From contig JACCGJ010011417.1 in assembly GCA_013407085.1 (NCBI GenBank), positions 1 through 64,000 on the forward strand: a stretch of DNA of 64,000 nt, read 5' to 3'. Both the position numbers and the translations under genes were made by a program. Under the pieces are notes generated by a model, which saw only the letters and a program-made list of their open reading frames with translations, was not told where the DNA came from and did no database searches. Below, one piece after another: positions 60,241 to 64,000 of the stretch (its first letter is position 1; every line of letters starts with the position of its first letter). The DNA is from Atriophallophorus winterbourni (Eukaryota; Platyhelminthes; Trematoda; Plagiorchiida; Microphallidae).

Positions 60241-60288
60241 TCCCGGAAAACAGGAGACTGCTCCTGTAACTGATCTTACTGTATCCAC

Positions 60289-60313
60289 CTGATGAAAGCA
60301 AACAGCGAGAAAC
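60289..60313 (+). ncRNA. hammerhead-like core with exact CUGAUGA and GAAA
   Basis: CTGATGA, AAGC-AAACA-GCGA, GAAAC on the plus strand, preceded by AACTGATCTTACTGTATCCAC, shared with the units at 4 kb apart from one change. It has the best match to the catalytic core of all copies. Stem III could be ACA with TGT followed by A. It is a lone, partial unit. Confidence 0.5.
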
Positions 60314-60999
60314 AGATAGTGCAGTGTAAATGCATTACATAGGACGATTTTTCATTAGTCATGATTCAAGCATTTAAGTATAAAAACTAAGAGATGTGCA
60401 GAACCACAGGATCATAATATTAGTTTAACTTATATTACATTTGAGCTGTTGAAAAGATCCGCATTAGTTTTATTTGTGACTTACTGTCTGGAGATGATTA
60501 TCAATAATCCGTAAACCGCAATATCGAGTAAATTTACATCAGTTTGGATGTAATAACGTGTTTAACCGTGGAATTTAAAAGTAGGAATATATGAAGTGTT
60601 TTGATCATACAACGTCCGACAGTTACGAACGAATGAAGAAACAAACACGCAGCGCAAATAAAAAGCGACGGCAGTCCCGGTACTCAGTACTCAGAGTTCA
60701 GTAAGTTTTATTTTGGAAAAATAGTTAAGCTCAAAAGTGACCATTCTATCACGAGTTATTTTTAGTAGAAATATATAATCTCGTATTGTTTAATAACACA
60801 ACTCACATGTCGTGTTGTATATTTTTCCAGCACTGTGGAAACCATTCACATGTAGATTTGTGATCGGTAATGTTTGTAATGTAATTTTTCATGATTTGTA
60901 TTCAGGAAACTTATAAATTACAAAACTGAAATCATTCGGCCGACGATTATTTTAGTAGCATGTCAATTCATTGTATGACGTCAGCCAATTAATTTGGAC

Positions 61000-63900
61000 T
61001 CCATGATCGCTAATTTGCGTAGCCTGTATACGTTTTCACATTGATTACAGTGGAACATTCATAGAAAATGTGTATGCTCTTGTAATCATCGATGCATGCT
61101 AAACATGCCAAGAAGTAACAATAACTCATATCAATTTTGATTCCACAATGATAACTTTATCCATTTAACAGGGAGTTATAGTTAATATAAACAAGCTGCG
61201 AGTGTTAATCAAAGCCACTTCGAAGCTGCATGTGTTATTCAGTTGTTACTATCACTGGATTGCGGAGATTTGTTTGTGCGTCAAAACATTAACAATAAAA
61301 ATGATTAGAAGAAAATTGTGTAGATACCTTGAAGTCTGATATATGTCTTGTTCTTGGTTACATTTTTATCAACTTGATCGTTTTATTGACAATTTCTAGC
61401 TTCAATATCAAACAGTCAAACAATCAAAAACAACGAACCGTGTTTTCAAAATCTTGATATCTGATATCTAGTTTGTGGATTGGTCAGTTTATCATATTAT
61501 CATGGGTATGATGACTGTCTAAGTACGTGCATCGTCTAAGAAAATACCTCAACAATTATGGTGGAAAATACTTGAAATAAATACGACAGGTTGCACACGC
61601 TAATTGCAAATCAAACCATTAAACATGATTCATGTCAATTGCCTTGTGATTGGGATTCTATAGCACTCACGACGCAACAACTATCGATTCTTTCTAGCAA
61701 ACTGAAACAAGACAACCTGTCAGGCGAACGAAACGTTTGAGGAATAAACCTATTGATAATTAGCAAATCGCGGGCAACAGTGAACTACGGCAGATAAGGT
61801 GAAGTGCAAATGTCGCCCCATAATATTAGTATTCATATTCTCATCGTTACCAAATCGTTAGTGCATAACATTGTTCTCAAATGGTTTTTTTCACTTTTTT
61901 ATTTGTTCTTTCTTTTTTCTTTTATTCTTCTTTCTTTCTTTTCTTCATGCCATATGCTTAGTTGTATCGCTGGCTTTGTGGCTATGACTATTGATTTTTC
62001 ATGAAAACCCTATATGAATATGATTAATGTTTCTGCACTGACCTTAGATGTGTGCACATCTTCGTTGTTTGGTAAAACTGCTATCGACTTGAGGTTCACA
62101 CGATGCACCGTGTTTCTGAAAGTTCACTAACATGCACTTCACGGTTCACTAAAAGGTTAACCGAAATGATTCACCTGAATATGCCGATGAGTACCTATGA
62201 AAATTGATATTTCGTTTTTTTTCAGATTATAGTTATAATAAAACCAAAGGCAATAAACCAAGTAATGGTCATAGCTTGTGTGGTCCACAAGAAAGTAACT
62301 TCACATATTAGAGACATATTCTTGAAATACAGAAAGCACGGAATGGACGTTCCAAGTTCCGAGTTTCAGAGCTCAACTTTGGTATTCATCAACTGTATTA
62401 TTGTTGTACAGATCTAAGTCTGCTTGTCCGTTTATCCCGAATTAGCCTGCGCAAAAAGACTATAGCTGAACGTGGCGAGACAGCAACTTATTCATTCGGG
62501 ATTACTTGCTTGAGGCAGACGGTAGCTGTAAAATGAGACGTGAAAATCGAATCTACGGTTAAAAGCAGACCCGTGGCGCTGAGGTATACTTCAGTGAATC
62601 CAGAGCTTTCAACTAGTATATGCTGCGTACCGTGTTATTATTCGTAAGCAAGATGATATACATCTCATGGTGTGCCACATTAATAAAGTTATTCCGAAGT
62701 TCAAGTTAACATGTACCTGTTGTTGGTGATAATGGAAGCTAATTCGAATCATCATCCTATATCTCTTGTGCTTAATCACATTTCATGAGCCTAGTCGTTT
62801 TTTGACATTATTCAGCTTGAGCATCGTAATTATAAACAGTCAAGCATCCGAAATACACCAACCATGTTATCCGAATGATGGTTTTCTGATATATACTATA
62901 GAATGTTGGCCAGTCGGTGTATTATATTATCAACTGAATGATAACTGTCTAATTACGGGTATCGTATAGGAGAAGACCGGAACAATTATTTTGAAAATAC
63001 GTGAAATTGAAATGACACTTTGCACAAGCCTATTGCAAATCCAATCAGGTACCACGATTCATGTCAGTATCCTTCTTATCATGGATTTAAAAGCAACCTC
63101 AACACAGCGCTTATCATTGCTTTCAAAAAACTTAAACAAATTAACCTGTTAGGCGAACGGAACTCTCGGGGAACAAATCTATTCAAAACTAGAAAATCAA
63201 GAGCAATTGTGAACTACGGCGGATGTGGGATATGTTCAAATGAAAATCCATAATACTGTTTTCCATATTCGAAACGACATCAAATAGCTGTTGTATAACA
63301 TAATAATATTAACAATGATTTACGCTTTTTTCGTTGAATGTTCACGCTATATGTCGGTCATATTAAGACTAGTATCGCTGGCACCGTGAATGTGACCATC
63401 GATTATTAATTCAATTTCAGTGTGAATATAAACAAGTGTGATTATAATTATGTTTTTCTGCACACACCATCGAGGAGTGCACATCTTTCGGTGTTTTGTA
63501 AATCTGGTATCACTTTCAAGTTCACAAAAAGCACCATGTTTCTAGAGGTTCAGTTACACGCATCCAACGTGGTCAACCAAAAGTTAACTGAAATGATTCA
63601 CCAGATTATGCCGATGTGCAACTAAGAAAAGTTACTTTTCGTTTTTTTTAGGGCAACAGAAGTGTTTTAACCATTTTAACTGTAGATGATGTTTATTATA
63701 TGCATATGCGTCGTCCACTTAAATCATGTATTAAAACACGTTTACTAATTTATCATTATTGCGGATTATTTGAACATTAGCACTTGTAATGCATCTATAT
63801 GCATCCAACTGAATTTCACAAATAGGTAATAGTGATATTCAGAATGGATATTTTTTTGAATTTGTTGAAATAAACCGTGACGCCTCGTATAAAATAAATA

Positions 63901-64000
63901 TAAGCTTAACCAAGCATTGAAACATTTATCACTAATTGTTCTATTGAGGAACTAGATCGGAAACATAATTCCGAAATCGGGATTATCTCCTATATTATCG
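61000..64000 (-). repeat. family B, second inverted copy, cut by the window end
   Basis: 61,090-62,180 is the reverse of 12,990-13,870, 62,180-62,730 the reverse of the unit end near 12,500-12,960, and 62,820-63,660 the reverse of 10,480-11,220; 63,770-64,000 matches 5,500-5,750 reversed. A segment corresponding to about 11,500-12,400 is missing. Confidence 0.65.

Overview
The window looks like a piece of nuclear chromosome from a parasitic flatworm, most likely a trematode close to Schistosoma. This rests on AT-rich non-coding sequence, CR1-like and Ty3/gypsy retroelements of the schistosome kind, 242-bp tandem elements with a hammerhead-like core, and exons of 15 to 250 bp that include micro-exons of 15, 24 and 39 bp. 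No bacterial, organellar or viral genome signature is visible. The species call is inference; the elements and exons below were read from the sequence.

Layout. 1-17.2 kb is almost pure old repeat: family A (copies at 1.6-3.3 and 8.5-10.2 kb, inverted copy at 15.7-17.2 kb) and family B (arrays at 3.4-8.5 and 10.5-14.2 kb). A dimeric 242-bp hammerhead element sits inside family B with a 14-bp target-site duplication. Between 18.7 and 22.4 kb six consecutive exons on the minus strand form part of a RhoGAP-domain gene. 24.6-27.8 kb is a 5'-truncated Ty3/gypsy element (minus) with a long open pol and a 3' LTR. 28.8-32.1 kb is a CR1-like LINE split by a compact gag-only LTR element (29.15-30.78 kb). 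The single ORF of that element joins a Gag region to repeats resembling the RAD51-binding BRC repeats of BRCA2. 34.8-38.9 kb is a young CR1-like LINE with few disabling lesions. 39.2-40.0 kb is a second hammerhead-type tandem array, followed by a 984-bp tandem duplication (40.0-42.0 kb) in which each half holds one terminal exon.

40-54.5 kb contains a second minus-strand gene that I could not name. Ten exons have consistent splice phases, three of them phase-symmetric micro-exons, and there are two alternative last exons. Its introns carry decayed LINE fragments. 55.6-58.0 and 61.0-64.0 kb hold inverted copies of family B, and 58.2-59.5 kb a decayed RTE-like LINE.

How the parts relate: host coding sequence is a small fraction (the RhoGAP gene, the micro-exon gene and a few orphan exons). 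The rest is nested mobile DNA. The most unusual object is the Gag-BRC LTR element; the next are the retrozyme-like arrays and the micro-exon gene. Exon models come from splice-site and phase logic only, without transcripts or database searches.
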